This document shows positions 26,249 through 38,148 of a stretch of 64,000 nucleotides of DNA, one piece after another (the first letter of the stretch is position 1; every line of letters begins with the position of its first letter). Origin of the DNA: Deltaproteobacteria bacterium. GTDB lineage: Bacteria; Myxococcota_A; Polyangia; Polyangiales; Polyangiaceae. The stretch spans positions 20,052 through 84,051 of the forward strand of contig VGRJ01000008.1 in NCBI GenBank assembly GCA_016875405.1. The letters run 5' to 3'. The position numbers were made by a program, and so were the translations under genes. The notes under the pieces were generated by a model. It worked only from the letters and a program-made list of their open reading frames with translations, did no database searches and was not told the DNA's origin.

Positions 26249-28333
26249 TCACGTCGGCGGCTCGAAGACGAGCACCACCTTCGCGCCGCGTGGCGCCTTC
26301 GTGCCGACCGCCGGCTCGGTGCGCACGAGCCTGCCGGTCCCTTGAATCACAGGGACAAATCCCTTCTCGAGCAGCGTCTGAATCGCCGAGCGCATCGGGA
26401 GCCCCTCGATCAGAGGCACCTTCACGCCGTCGCGCACGGGCACGCCCGGGCCGTCCGCTGGAGCCTCCTCGCCTCCAGAGTCGGGCCGCTCGTCGAGCGC
26501 CGCGTATGCGCTCTTCGCTGGGTCGTCGACCTTGGCGTACTCGGCGACGTCGGTGAGCTTCACGGCGCGCGTACCGTCGGGGCGAACGCCGAGGTAGTGA
26601 AGGCTCTGCTCGGCGACCCGTCGGAACACGGGCGCGGCGACGGAGCCGCCGGAGTTGGCGCCCGCGGTCGGCTCGTCGATGACGACGCTCACCACGAGGC
26701 GGGGTCGCTCCGCTGGGACGAAGCCGATGAACGAGGTGACGTAGGTGACGTCGTTGTAGCGACCGGTCGTCGGGTCAACCTTCTGCGCAGTCGCGGTCTT
26801 CCCTGCGACACGAAAGCCCGGGATCGCAGCCTCGACGCCGGTCCCCTCGCCTTCGGTGACCGAGCTCAGCATATCGGCCATCATGCGCGCGATCCGCGGA
26901 GAGACGACTTGACGGCGCACCTTGGGGGTCGCCTCCGAGAGGACGACGCCGGTCGAGTCGGTGACCTTCGAGACGAGGATCGGCTCGAGCAAGCGCCCGC
27001 GATTCGCGAGCGCGGCCATCGCCATCGTGAGCTGAAGGTTCGTGACGCTGACGCCTTGACCGAACGCTGCCGACGCCGTCTCGACGGGGACCCATGGTCG
27101 CGCGCGCGGTCGCAGGATGCCCACCGACGAGCCCGACACTGGAAGCCCCGGGTTCTCACCGAAGCCGAAGCGGCGGAATGACTGGTAGAGCTTCTCTTCG
27201 CCGAGCCCGAGCCCGATCTTCGCAATGCCGATGTTCGACGAGTACTGGAGGATCTGCGTCGGCGTGAGCCACTTCGACACGTGCGTGTCGTGGATCACGA
27301 CGTTGTCGATCGGCATGTGGCCCTCCTCGCAGTAGACAGGCTCGTCGGGCTTCACCGAGTTGGCCGAGAGCGCAGCGGCCATCGAGAACATCTTCATCGT
27401 TGAGCCGGGCTCGAAGACGTCGCCGATCGCGTGGTTGCGAATCGAGGCCGGGTCGGCGAGGTTGTAGTCGTTCGGGTTGAAGCCGGGCGCGCTCGCGAGC
27501 GCGAGCATCTCGCCCGTCTGCGGATCGACGACGAGGATCGAGCCCGCCTTCGCTTCGTGTGTCTTCAGCGCGGCGTCGAGCTCGCGCTCCGCGAGAAACT
27601 GAATGCTCTGGTCGATGGTGAGGTGGATATCGTGACCGGCGAGCGCAGCCTCGTCTTGAATTCCCTCCGAGAAAATCAGGCGGCCCGCGCGATCGCGGAG
27701 GCCGCGAATCTCTTCGGCGCGCCCACGGAGCTGCTCGTCGAGCGCGAGCTCGACACCCTCGCGGCCCTGGCCGTCGGGGGAGACGAAGCCCAGCAGCGAC
27801 GCCGCGAGCTCCCGGTGAGGGTAGAAGCGCCGCCCCTCGCCTTCGACGCTGAGCCCGAGGATCGGATAGCGCTGGTTGCGATCGCCGAGTTCGCGGACCG
27901 CCTTCACCTCGTCCGAGGTGACGCGTCGCTTCAGCCAGGTAAAACGCTTGCCGCGACGGAGCTTCTCGGCCACCTCGGCCACCTCGAGGTGGAGCGCCTC
28001 GGCGATGCGCGCGGCGTACCCGTCGATGCGCCCCGCGAGGTATTTCTGCTCGACTCCGCGCAACATCTCGACCGCGTCCATCGAGACGCTCGGCACGTCG
28101 ACGCTGATGGCGAGCGCGGTCCCGGCCCGATCGTAAATCGTGCCGCGCTTCGGCGTGACGCGGAGCTGCCGCATGCGCTGCTTCTCGGCCAGCGTTCGCC
28201 AGGCCTCGCCGTCTTTGACCTGAATGTCCCAGGCGCCGTTCAAGACGACGCCGAGCCCGACCCCGAGCGCCGCGCACAGGACACCGGCACGGAACCGAAT
28301 GCCGGGGCGACGAGCCGCGTCGATGTTCTTCAC
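26249..28333 (-). CDS. ftsI: Division transpeptidase (FtsI/PBP3 type) with PASTA domain
   Basis: A 694-residue class B penicillin-binding protein. One N-terminal membrane helix (about 15-37) is followed by the pedestal domain (RGTIYDRAGTALA) and the transpeptidase. The catalytic serine is in EPGSTMKMF, the SxN motif in YSSNIG, and the third motif reads GKTATAQ, with Ala where most enzymes have KTG. A C-terminal PASTA domain (about 625-690: VPLIEGLPMRSAIQTLLEKG) follows a linker. PASTA is absent from E. coli FtsI but found in other phyla. It cross-links septal peptidoglycan with FtsW. The GTG start overlaps the ftsL stop (GTGA). Confidence 0.94.
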   Translation of the reverse strand: MKNIDAARRPGIRFRAGVLCAALGVGLGVVLNGAWDIQVKDGEAWRTLAEKQRMRQLRVTPKRGTIYDRAGTALAISVDVPSVSMDAVEMLRGVEQKYLAGRIDGYAARIAEALHLEVAEVAEKLRRGKRFTWLKRRVTSDEVKAVRELGDRNQRYPILGLSVEGEGRRFYPHRELAASLLGFVSPDGQGREGVELALDEQLRGRAEEIRGLRDRAGRLIFSEGIQDEAALAGHDIHLTIDQSIQFLAERELDAALKTHEAKAGSILVVDPQTGEMLALASAPGFNPNDYNLADPASIRNHAIGDVFEPGSTMKMFSMAAALSANSVKPDEPVYCEEGHMPIDNVVIHDTHVSKWLTPTQILQYSSNIGIAKIGLGLGEEKLYQSFRRFGFGENPGLPVSGSSVGILRPRARPWVPVETASAAFGQGVSVTNLQLTMAMAALANRGRLLEPILVSKVTDSTGVVLSEATPKVRRQVVSPRIARMMADMLSSVTEGEGTGVEAAIPGFRVAGKTATAQKVDPTTGRYNDVTYVTSFIGFVPAERPRLVVSVVIDEPTAGANSGGSVAAPVFRRVAEQSLHYLGVRPDGTRAVKLTDVAEYAKVDDPAKSAYAALDERPDSGGEEAPADGPGVPVRDGVKVPLIEGLPMRSAIQTLLEKGFVPVIQGTGRLVRTEPAVGTKAPRGAKVVLVFEPPT

Positions 28334-28674
28334 GGCGCTTGCTCGCTGTCGGGCTCGGTCGCGGCGACCGCGGGGGACTTTGGCTTCTCAGGCGCGTTGA
28401 TGAGTCGGAGCGAGATGACCTTCTCGGGCTGCGGCGGCGTCATGCCGAGGAGCGTGCGCGCGACCATCTCGACGCGCTTCGGCGTCTGGTAACTCGTCGC
28501 TTCGAGCTCGAGGACACGCTTCACCTCACGGAGGTGGGACTGTTCGTTCCGCAGCTTGCCGAGCCTGAAGCCGACGTCGACCGTCTTTCCACGGAGCGCG
28601 AGGTGCACGATGAAGGCCGCGGAGGAAGCTGCGACCGCGAGCGTCCACAAAATGAGGAAGCGCCGCTGGTTCAT
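28330..28674 (-). CDS. ftsL: FtsL-like division protein
   Basis: 114 residues with one N-terminal membrane helix (about 6-27: LILWTLAVAASSAAFIVHLAL) and a helical periplasmic segment suited to a coiled coil (KLRNEQSHLREVKRVLELEA). It lies between rsmH and ftsI as ftsL does elsewhere. Sequence similarity in this family is low, so the call rests on topology and position. The ATG overlaps the rsmH stop (ATGA) and the stop overlaps ftsI. Confidence 0.85.
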   Translation of the reverse strand: MNQRRFLILWTLAVAASSAAFIVHLALRGKTVDVGFRLGKLRNEQSHLREVKRVLELEATSYQTPKRVEMVARTLLGMTPPQPEKVISLRLINAPEKPKSPAVAATEPDSEQAP

Positions 28675-29600
28675 CGCGAGACCTCGCGACGCCGCGCGAC
28701 CCGGAGCTTCGCGCTGCGGGCACGCGGATTGTGCGAGAGCTCATCCTCCTCGGCGACGAGCGGCTTCGAGGTGAGCGGCTCCCAGGCATCGGTCTGCAGC
28801 GCTCGCTTGACCATTCGGTCCTCGAGCGAATGGAAGGTGAGGATGGCGAGCCGCCCTCCGGGACGCACGCGCCTCGCGGCGGCCTCGAGCAAGCCCTCGA
28901 GCTCGAAGAGCTCTCGGTTCACCGCCATGCGAATGGCCTGGAAGGTCTTCGTCGCCGGGTCGACTCCGCCGATGCGAGCGGGTCCGACCGCGCGGACGAC
29001 CGCACGTCGCAGGTCGAGCGTGGTCTCGAGCTTGCCGGCCTCGAGCTCTTGCTTGATGCAGCGAGCGACGCGGCGGGCGCGACGCTCCTCCCCGAGCTTC
29101 GCGAGGATCTCGGTGAGGCCCTCGTCATCGACCCGGGCGAGCAGCTCGAGCGCCGTCTCGCCGCGCGTCGTGTCCATGCGCATGTCGAGCGGCCCCTCGG
29201 CGCGAAAGCTCATCCCGCGGTGCGGCTCGTCGAGCTGCATCGAGCTCACTCCCAGATCGGCGAGGAGGCCGTCCACGGTCTCGAGGCCGAGCAGGTCGAG
29301 CACCTCCTCGAAGGTCGAGAAGCTCGCGTGTCGAACGAGCGCACGCTCACCGAAGCGCTCGAGCCTCGCGCGCGCGAGCTCGAGAGCCCGCGGGTCCCGA
29401 TCGAGTCCGATGACGCTCGCGGCCCCCGCCTCGAGGAGCGCGGCGCTGTGTCCGCCCGCACCGACGGTCAGGTCGAGCAAGGTCGCTCCCGCAGGCTGCA
29501 TGAGGTTCACGACCTCGCGCGCCATGACGGACACGTGCGGAACCCCAACCTGCGTCTCGGGCATCGTGTGACTCATCGGTACGACGTTGACGACGTTCAT
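28671..29600 (-). CDS. rsmH: 16S rRNA (cytosine-1402-N4) methyltransferase
   Basis: A 309-residue SAM-dependent enzyme (MraW). It has HVSVMAREVVNLM, LLDLTVGAGGHSAALLE (SAM loop), LGVSSMQLDEPHRGMSFR, RGETALELLA, FQAIRMAVNRELFELEGLL and LAILTFHSLEDRMVKR. The ATG at 29600 overlaps the mraZ stop (ATGA); upstream in-frame codons overlap mraZ and are not needed. Confidence 0.97.
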   Translation of the reverse strand: MNVVNVVPMSHTMPETQVGVPHVSVMAREVVNLMQPAGATLLDLTVGAGGHSAALLEAGAASVIGLDRDPRALELARARLERFGERALVRHASFSTFEEVLDLLGLETVDGLLADLGVSSMQLDEPHRGMSFRAEGPLDMRMDTTRGETALELLARVDDEGLTEILAKLGEERRARRVARCIKQELEAGKLETTLDLRRAVVRAVGPARIGGVDPATKTFQAIRMAVNRELFELEGLLEAAARRVRPGGRLAILTFHSLEDRMVKRALQTDAWEPLTSKPLVAEEDELSHNPRARSAKLRVARRREVSR

Positions 29601-30046
29601 GCGTCGAGCTTCTCCGCGATGGCATCGGTCCAACGTGCGAGGTCTTCCTCGGGCAGCTCGAGCGACGACTCCCAGTGAGCCTTCGACCAGAGCTCCATCG
29701 TGGTGCCGACGCCGGCCCAGAGGACGTCCTTCTCGAGCGACGCGAACTCGCGCATCGACTGGGGGACGAGGACGCGACCATGCGCGTCGAGCTCGGCCTC
29801 GACCGCAGCGGACAGGTAGCGCCGACGAAACAGGACGACGTCGCGGTCCCAGCGGTTGAAGCGCGCGACCTTCGCCTCGAGCTCCTCCCACGCAGCCATC
29901 GGCCACACGTCAAGGCAGGCGTCGCGGATCGACTTCGCGATCACCAGGCGCAGATCGCCCGCCGGCGGCAGCACGTGCCGAAAGCGGGCAGGGAGGCTGG
30001 TTCGCCCCTTCCCGTCGATCGTGTGCTCGTAATGCCCGCGGAACAC
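29597..30046 (-). CDS. mraZ: Transcriptional regulator MraZ
   Basis: 149 residues with two SpoVT/AbrB-like halves: FRGHYEHTIDGKGRTSLPARFR at the start and AVEAELDAHGRVLVPQSMREFA in the middle. MraZ binds direct repeats upstream of its own gene and regulates the dcw operon. The start is GTG with a poor ribosome site. Three GTGG-containing repeats lie 31-57 nt upstream. It is the first gene of the cluster. Confidence 0.96.
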   Translation of the reverse strand: MFRGHYEHTIDGKGRTSLPARFRHVLPPAGDLRLVIAKSIRDACLDVWPMAAWEELEAKVARFNRWDRDVVLFRRRYLSAAVEAELDAHGRVLVPQSMREFASLEKDVLWAGVGTTMELWSKAHWESSLELPEEDLARWTDAIAEKLDA

Positions 30047-30076
30047 GTGGTTTTCGCCCTACTTATGGAACTTTTT

Positions 30077-30103
30077 GCCACTTCGTCCCACAAGTCGACC
30101 CAC
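30077..30103 (-). promoter_or_regulatory. MraZ-type operator repeats
   Basis: Read toward mraZ, GTGGG (30103-30099), GTGGG (30091-30087) and GTGGC (30081-30077) are spaced 12 and 10 nt apart. A related TAGGG lies at 30062-30058. MraZ is known to bind TGGGN repeats at about 10-bp spacing. The set covers the expected transcription start, which fits repression. Confidence 0.7.
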
Positions 30104-30130
30104 GCTACGTATCGGGCTCTACAGTGTCAA
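30102..30130 (-). promoter_or_regulatory. dcw (mraZ) promoter
   Basis: A perfect TTGACA (30130-30125) is followed after 17 nt by TAGCGT (30107-30102). The -10 box touches the first MraZ repeat. The leader to the mraZ GTG is about 50 nt. The surrounding 200 nt are clearly more AT-rich than the genes. Confidence 0.7.
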
Positions 30131-30246
30131 CACTTCGTATGATTTCAGCGAGATAACGTCTCCTTTAAACCTTCATTTGTCTACGTTTGAACACATGCAT
30201 GGACGTAAGGGTCGGCGTCTTTGGGCGCCAGGTGGGAAGAAGTGGA

Positions 30247-30654
<408 letters not shown>

Positions 30655-30684
30655 GGCGGGCGAAGTGTAGCCTCTCGCGCGCCC

Positions 30685-32628
30685 ATGGTGGAAATTCGAC
30701 GGACGCTCTGCAACCGCGACTGCCCCGACGCTTGCAGCATCGAGGCCACGGTCGAGGACGAGCGCATCGTGGCGCTGCGCGGCGATCGTCGCCACCCCGT
30801 GACGGCCGGCTTCCTCTGCTTTCGCACGAACCAGTTCCTCCGGAGCCAATACGCGCCCGACCGCTTGACCACGCCGCTCCTCCGCAAGGGCGGCCGCCTC
30901 GAGCCGGTGGGCTGGGACGAGGCGCTCGATTTCATCGCCGCGCGCCTCAGGACGATCCGCGACGAGTCCGGACCTGCTTCCATCTTCCACTACCGAAGCG
31001 GCGGGACGCTGGGGATCCTCGCGGGGCAAGCGAGCGATCTCTTCTTCGAGCTCTTCGGTCCAACGACCGTCAAGCGTGGAGACATCTGCTCCGGCGCCGG
31101 CGAGGCCGCTCAAGTCGAGGACTTCGGCGTGTCGGACTCGAGCAGCCTCGAGCTCGTCGAAAAGGCGCGGCACGTGGTGCTCTGGGGCAAGAACGTCGCG
31201 ACGTCGAGCCCGCACACCATCCCGTTCTTGAAGCGCGCCCGCGAGAAGGGGGCTCGCCTGTGGCTCATCGACCCCGTGCGGAACCGAACGGCCGATCTCT
31301 GCGACACCTTCGTCCAACCGCGCCCTGGCGGAGATCTCGCGCTCGCGCTCGGGGCAGTCCGCGTGGCGTTCGAGGGCGGGCTGGTTGTGCCCGATGCGGC
31401 CACGTTCTGCGACGGGCTCGACGGACTGCGACGGCTCGTCGAAGCGCGAGCCATCGAGGACTACGCGCGCGAGGCGGACGTGAGCGTCGACACCCTCCGC
31501 GCGATCGCGCACACGATGGCCGACGGCCCGACGACGATCCTCGTGGGGTGGGGCATGGGGCGCCGGGAGAACGGCGGCGCGATCGTCCGCGCGGTCGACG
31601 CGCTCGCCGCGATCACGGGGAACGTTGGGCTCCCGGGCGCGGGCGTCTCGTACTACTTCCGTCGCCGGCGCGCCTTCGGCTCGCTCCTCAGCGATCACGA
31701 GCCACCGCGCACGCTGCCGGAGCCGCTCTTCGGAAGCGCGATCCTCGAGGCAAAGGCCCCGGAGATTCGGGCGGTCTGGATCACGGCAGGCAACCCCGTC
31801 GCGATGCTCCCAGATTCCCGGCGCGTCGCCGAGGCGCTTCGCACGCGCGAGCTCGTCGTCGTGGTCGATCGCTGGCTGAGCGACACCGCCGAGCTCGCCA
31901 CCGTCGTCTTGCCCGTGAACACGCTGCTGGAGGCCGACGACCTCGTCGGGTCTTACGGACACCAGTACCTCGGCGTGGCACGGCCGGTCGTCAGCCCCCC
32001 CGCGGGCGTGAAGAGCGACCTCGAGATCTTTCAGGCGCTCGCAGCACGACTCGGCCTCGACGCCTACCCACGCGAGGACGCTCGCGAGCTGCAACGTCGG
32101 CTCGTCTCCGAGCGGCTCGTCGAGAACGGCGTCGAGCTCGAGACGCTCGAGGCGGGCGCCGTCCCCAACCCGCTCGCGCCGCGCGTACTCTTTGAGGGTC
32201 GCACGTTCCCCACCGCGAACGGGAAAGCGCAGCTCATGACATCACTCGCCACGACATCGACGTGCGTGCCGGACCCGGCGTACCCGCTCTACCTCACGTC
32301 CGTCTCGACTCCGCGCTCGCAGGCCTCGCAGTGGGCGAAGGAGCCACCCCTTCCAATCGAAGCCACGGTGCACCCCGAGGCCGCGGCGGGACTTGCCGAC
32401 GGTGCGCTCGCCTGGCTGGAATCGAGGCTCGGACGCATGCTCGTCCGTGTGCTCCACGACGCGCGACAGCGGCGCGACATCGCGCTCGTCCCGAAGGGCG
32501 GTCACCTCCGCGACGGCTCGAGCGCCAACGCGCTCACCTCGGCAAAGCTCACCGACCTCGGAGAGGGTGGCGCGCTCTACGACGAGCGCGTGCGGCTCGT
32601 CGTCCCCACGGCGGACGAGCTCGCGTGA
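30685..32628 (+). CDS. Molybdopterin oxidoreductase with one 4Fe-4S cluster
   Basis: A 647-residue enzyme of the DMSO-reductase superfamily. The first 12 residues give CNRDCPDAC (C-x3-C-x3-C), with a fourth Cys in GFLCFRTN, for one 4Fe-4S cluster. [65 protein letters not shown] and [13 protein letters not shown] are pterin-binding landmarks. NPVAMLPD and a C-terminal molydopterin dinucleotide-binding domain ([15 protein letters not shown]) follow. The substrate cannot be assigned and no Tat signal is present, so it is cytosolic. A TAGCCT box lies 11 nt before the ATG, with no Shine-Dalgarno. Confidence 0.92.
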   Translation: MVEIRRTLCNRDCPDACSIEATVEDERIVALRGDRRHPVTAGFLCFRTNQFLRSQYAPDRLTTPLLRKGGRLEPVGWDEALDFIAARLRTIRDESGPASIFHYRSGGTLGILAGQASDLFFELFGPTTVKRGDICSGAGEAAQVEDFGVSDSSSLELVEKARHVVLWGKNVATSSPHTIPFLKRAREKGARLWLIDPVRNRTADLCDTFVQPRPGGDLALALGAVRVAFEGGLVVPDAATFCDGLDGLRRLVEARAIEDYAREADVSVDTLRAIAHTMADGPTTILVGWGMGRRENGGAIVRAVDALAAITGNVGLPGAGVSYYFRRRRAFGSLLSDHEPPRTLPEPLFGSAILEAKAPEIRAVWITAGNPVAMLPDSRRVAEALRTRELVVVVDRWLSDTAELATVVLPVNTLLEADDLVGSYGHQYLGVARPVVSPPAGVKSDLEIFQALAARLGLDAYPREDARELQRRLVSERLVENGVELETLEAGAVPNPLAPRVLFEGRTFPTANGKAQLMTSLATTSTCVPDPAYPLYLTSVSTPRSQASQWAKEPPLPIEATVHPEAAAGLADGALAWLESRLGRMLVRVLHDARQRRDIALVPKGGHLRDGSSANALTSAKLTDLGEGGALYDERVRLVVPTADELA

Positions 32629-32629
32629 G

Positions 32630-33130
32630 CTAACGCGACGAAGGCCCGCGCTTCAAGGCGCCGGCGAAGGCCAGGGCGCTCGTGTGGGTGATCGCGAGCG
32701 CGAGCGCGTCAGCGGCGTCCGACTGCGGCGTCTCCTTCAAGCCGAGCATCATCGCGACGACCCGCGCGATTTGATTTTTATCAGCCTGCCCCGTCGCCGC
32801 GACCGCGCTCTTCACCCGCGCCGGCGGGTACTCGCCGAGCTCGAGCCCGGCGCGACGCAGGGCAAGCATCACGACTCCACGAGCGTGAGCGAGCTTGGCT
32901 GCGCTCTCTGCGTTCTTGCCAAAGAACATCGCTTCGATCGCGGCCGACTCGGGCGACCACGCGGCGAGGACCTCGACGACCTCACCTTCGAGCGCGACGA
33001 GTCGCCCGGCGAGCTCGCCCTCCCCGAGCCGAATCGTCCCGTGTGCGACGTGAGCGAGCCGCGAGCCAACCCGCTCGACGACGCCCCAGCCGCACGAGCG
33101 AGTCCCGGGGTCGATGCCGAGGACGCGCAT
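32630..33130 (-). CDS. ruvC: Holliday junction resolvase RuvC
   Basis: A 166-residue nuclease that cuts Holliday junctions with RuvAB. Acidic active-site residues are visible in GIDPGTRSCGWG, AIEAMFFGKNAESAAKLAHARGV and SDAADALALAITH. Its ATG is 12 nt after the stop of the flavoprotein gene, so the two may be co-transcribed. Its stop is 1 nt from the convergent oxidoreductase stop. ruvA and ruvB are not in the window. Confidence 0.97.
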   Translation of the reverse strand: MRVLGIDPGTRSCGWGVVERVGSRLAHVAHGTIRLGEGELAGRLVALEGEVVEVLAAWSPESAAIEAMFFGKNAESAAKLAHARGVVMLALRRAGLELGEYPPARVKSAVAATGQADKNQIARVVAMMLGLKETPQSDAADALALAITHTSALAFAGALKRGPSSR

Positions 33131-33142
33131 ACGCGCGCGACG

Positions 33143-34603
33143 CTAGCAGCTTCGATGACGTCCGCGCGGAAAGATCTTGCCCGGGTTCAAGATCCCGCGT
33201 GGGTCGAAGGCGGCCTTCATGCGGCGCTGAAGCTCGATGAGGCCGTCCCCTTGCTCGAGCGGGAGATACTGGGCCTTCGAGGTGCCGATGCCGTGCTCCC
33301 CCGATAGCGTGCCGCCGAGCGCGACAACGCTCCGAAACAGCGCATCGAGCGCACGCTCGACTCGCGGTACGTGCTCCTCGTCATCCCACAAGAGGTTCAC
33401 GTGCAGGTTCCCGTCGCCCGCGTGGCCGTACGAGAGCATGGTGACGCCCTCGCGCTCACCGATTCGACGAACCTCGCCCACGAGCTTCGCGAGCTGCATC
33501 CGCGGGACGACGACGTCCTCGGAGATCTTCCACCGAGCCATGCGTCGGGTCACGTAGCTGAGCTGACGGCGCGCCTCCCATAGGCGCTCCCGCTGCGCGG
33601 CGCTCTGCGCGACCAGCACCTCGAGAGCGCCTCCGTCGGTCGCTCGCTCGCCGACCTCGGCCATCTGCCGCTCGACTTCGCTCGTGCTCCCGTCGCACTC
33701 GAGGATGACGAGCGCAGCCGCGCGGTCGTCGAGCGGCCCGCCCTCCCCGCGAATCGCGGTGACGCAGCGTTCGTCGAGCACCTCGATGCAGCGCGGTACG
33801 AGGCCGGACGCGACGATCGCCTCCACCGCCCGCATGGCGTCGACGATCCCGGAGAAGTACGCGAGCAACGTGACGGTCGCCTCGGGGCGTCGAAGCAATC
33901 GCACGGTGGCGCGCGTGGTCACCGCGAGAGTGCCCTCGCTCCCGACGAGCAGCGCGGTGAGATCGTATCCGGTGACTCCTTTGCGGGTCCGCCGCCCCAC
34001 GGCGAGCCGCTCGCCCGACGCCGTGACGACCTCGAGCCCGAGCGTGTAGTCGCGCGTCACCCCATACTTGAAGGCGCGCGGGCCGCCCGCGTTCTCGGCG
34101 AGGTTGCCTCCGAGCGCGCAGCTCGCGAGCGAGTTGGGGTCTGGCGGATAGAAGAGCCCCTCCGCCTCGACGGCGTCGTGGAGGTCCTTCAAGATGACGC
34201 CGGGACCTACGACCGCGAGCTGCTCGCGCACGTCGATTTCCTCGATCTGACGCATTCCGAGGACCGAGAGCGCGATGCCGCCGCAGACCGGCACCGCCCC
34301 GCCCGACTTGCCAGTGCCGGCCGCGCGCGGCGTCACCGGGACCTCATGGAGCGACGCGAGCCGCAGCGTGGTCGCCACGTCCTCCGGGCTCGACGCGAGG
34401 ACGGCGAGGTCGGGCAACACCGGGTCCTGTTCCGACTCATCCCCCGCGTGAGCGACGAGGGCTTCGGGCTCGAGGATGACTTTCGAGTCGCCGAGCTCTC
34501 GCGCGAGGGCAATCGCCGCCCGCTCGACGCGCGCGGCGTCCGCGCGCGGGAACGCCTCGCGAGGCAACGCGCTGCCGGAGTGAATTCGCCGAGCGTCGGG
34601 CAT
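33143..34603 (-). CDS. FAD-linked oxidase (glycolate/D-lactate oxidase GlcD type)
   Basis: 486 residues. The FAD-binding half has VTPRAAGTGKSGGAVPV, VVGPGVILKDLHDAVEAEGLFYPPDP and GGNLAENAGGPRAFKYGVTRDYTLGLEVV. The cap has MLSYGHAGDGNLHVNLL and SGEHGIGTSKAQYLP, both typical of the GlcD family. It oxidises a 2-hydroxy acid; which one is unclear. The ATG at 34603 is chosen because TATAAC lies only 6 nt upstream, so the 18 codons of open frame before it would fall in the promoter. No GlcE or GlcF partner is nearby. Confidence 0.92.
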   Translation of the reverse strand: MPDARRIHSGSALPREAFPRADAARVERAAIALARELGDSKVILEPEALVAHAGDESEQDPVLPDLAVLASSPEDVATTLRLASLHEVPVTPRAAGTGKSGGAVPVCGGIALSVLGMRQIEEIDVREQLAVVGPGVILKDLHDAVEAEGLFYPPDPNSLASCALGGNLAENAGGPRAFKYGVTRDYTLGLEVVTASGERLAVGRRTRKGVTGYDLTALLVGSEGTLAVTTRATVRLLRRPEATVTLLAYFSGIVDAMRAVEAIVASGLVPRCIEVLDERCVTAIRGEGGPLDDRAAALVILECDGSTSEVERQMAEVGERATDGGALEVLVAQSAAQRERLWEARRQLSYVTRRMARWKISEDVVVPRMQLAKLVGEVRRIGEREGVTMLSYGHAGDGNLHVNLLWDDEEHVPRVERALDALFRSVVALGGTLSGEHGIGTSKAQYLPLEQGDGLIELQRRMKAAFDPRGILNPGKIFPRGRHRSC

Positions 34604-34645
34604 GGGATGGTTATAGCGTGTAAATAGACGAGACCACCCTCGCTC

Positions 34646-34960
34646 GTGTACCGCCACGCCCCCCTCGTCATCCTCGCCTCGACGCAGGCCGTCCTCGCCG
34701 GCGGAGCCGCGCTGTTTCGCGCGCGTCTATTCGCCGATCTCGTCGCGCGAGAGCTGCCGCCGCTCGCACGCGAGCGCCTCACGACGGCCGAGTGGCTCGT
34801 GCCCAGCGCGGTGGTCGTGGGAAGCCTGATGGTCGTCGGAGGGCTCGTGACGAAGCGGGGTCGGTCGCGACTCAGGCTCGTCAGCCTGGGTGTCGTCACG
34901 TCGGCGTTGCCGGTCGTCGCGGTGACGCTCGCATTTTTCGCGGCCGTCCTCGCAGGGTGA
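34646..34960 (+). CDS. Small membrane protein, unknown
   Basis: 104 residues from a GTG. Three hydrophobic segments are visible: about 6-25 (PLVILASTQAVLAGGAALF), 50-67 (WLVPSAVVVGSLMVVGGLV) and 78-103 (LVSLGVVTSALPVVAVTLAFF). It is likely an inner-membrane protein. No family was recognised. It is divergent from the flavoprotein gene with 42 nt between starts. Confidence 0.6.
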   Translation: MYRHAPLVILASTQAVLAGGAALFRARLFADLVARELPPLARERLTTAEWLVPSAVVVGSLMVVGGLVTKRGRSRLRLVSLGVVTSALPVVAVTLAFFAAVLAG

Positions 34961-35043
34961 CGCCGCCCGGAGCGCTCCAGGTGTCGCGACGATTGGTTGC
35001 CGAGTCCGTGCCCCTCACGGCTGACCTCGGGTAGGCTCAGGAG

Positions 35044-36240
35044 ATGGTGAACCGCGTTCATCGCAGCCTTGCAGCCGCTGGCGCACTCGTCGCCAGCGCC
35101 GTCACCTCCACCGCGCAAGCCCAAGACCCCGGCTACGCTCCGCCGCCCCCCGGATATGCGCCGCCGCCCGGATATGCGCCGCCGCCCGCCTACGCGCCGC
35201 CGCCCGCGTATCCTCCACAGGCTGGCTTCCCTCCCCCGCAGCCGGGCTATCCGTACATGCCGCCGCCGGGCAGCGCGGTGCCCCCGAACGGCGCGATGCC
35301 CGGCGTCTTCTCACAAGGCCCGAACGTGCGGCCCACGTCGAGCTCGGCAGAGCTCGGCTTTCTCTACGGGACCGCGCTCGCCTGGGGCCTTGGGACCGGC
35401 ACGTGGATCGATGCGGAGGCAGGGCTTTGCGACAAGGGCGCGAAGTGCGACCCGGTCGAGGTGGCGATCGCACCGATCGTGCTTGGTACGGTGGCGCCCG
35501 TCAGCGTGTTCCTGGTCGACCGCTTCGGCTTCGCGCGCGGGATGCCCGAAGGCCTGCCGTCGTCGATCGCGTCAGGCATGTGGATCGGCGCGGGCGCGGC
35601 GATGGGCATCGCGTCGTATCAGCATGTGACCTCCGACGCCGCGGACGAGTGGGGCTACCGCGGCATCGCGCGCGCCGCGTTCATCGGCTCGACGCTCGGC
35701 GGTGTCGCCGGCGTGGGCCTCCACTACGCCCTTCACCCGACGCCGCAGACCAACTCGCTGCTGCTGTCGAGCACCGTCTGGGGCGCCTCGATCGGCGCGT
35801 TCTTCGGCGGTGGAGCGTCGAGCGGAGCCTGGGGTCAGGCGAACGACTCCGTCTGGCTCGGCGGAGAGATCGGCTTCAACGTCGGCCTCGCGGGAGCCCT
35901 CGGCGCCTCGTTCGCGTGGACGCCGACCTGGCGTCAGCTCGCGTGGATGTGGGGAGGCTTCGGCGCGGGGACGGTCGTAGCGACGCCGTTTTACTTGATT
36001 TACGTCGCGCGCACGGATCTCGACCCGCGCCGAGGGCTCATCATCCAGGGCGTGACGAGCGCGGTCGGGCTCGGGCTCGGCGCGATCTTCGGCCGCTCGC
36101 GCCCGGGGGAGATGACCGCGAGCGATGACGGGTCCGACTTCATGCGCGCGTCGAAGACCCGGCCCGTGGCATTCGGGGGCGCGGGGCTGATGCCGGTCCA
36201 AGGCGGCGTCGGGTTTCAGGCACACGGTGTGCTCTGGTGA
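35044..36240 (+). CDS. Exported protein with Pro-rich repeats and Gly-rich membrane segments
   Basis: 398 residues. A signal peptide (about 1-26, ending AQAQD) is followed by a low-complexity region of PPPGYA/PPPAYA repeats (about 28-80). Residues 100-380 alternate hydrophobic Gly/Ala-rich segments with short polar turns, including a Cys pair (GLCDKGAKC). The pattern could be several membrane helices or a beta-rich outer-membrane protein; the sequence does not decide. AGGAG touches the ATG at 35044, so a GTG at 35047 is an alternative. A TAGGCT box lies 6 nt before the ATG. The function is unknown. Confidence 0.78.
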   Translation: MVNRVHRSLAAAGALVASAVTSTAQAQDPGYAPPPPGYAPPPGYAPPPAYAPPPAYPPQAGFPPPQPGYPYMPPPGSAVPPNGAMPGVFSQGPNVRPTSSSAELGFLYGTALAWGLGTGTWIDAEAGLCDKGAKCDPVEVAIAPIVLGTVAPVSVFLVDRFGFARGMPEGLPSSIASGMWIGAGAAMGIASYQHVTSDAADEWGYRGIARAAFIGSTLGGVAGVGLHYALHPTPQTNSLLLSSTVWGASIGAFFGGGASSGAWGQANDSVWLGGEIGFNVGLAGALGASFAWTPTWRQLAWMWGGFGAGTVVATPFYLIYVARTDLDPRRGLIIQGVTSAVGLGLGAIFGRSRPGEMTASDDGSDFMRASKTRPVAFGGAGLMPVQGGVGFQAHGVLW

Positions 36241-36264
36241 CGAAGTGGTAAGCTGCTTGGGCTC

Positions 36265-38130
<1,866 letters not shown>

Positions 38131-38148
38131 CGAGGCCCTCCGCGGGCG

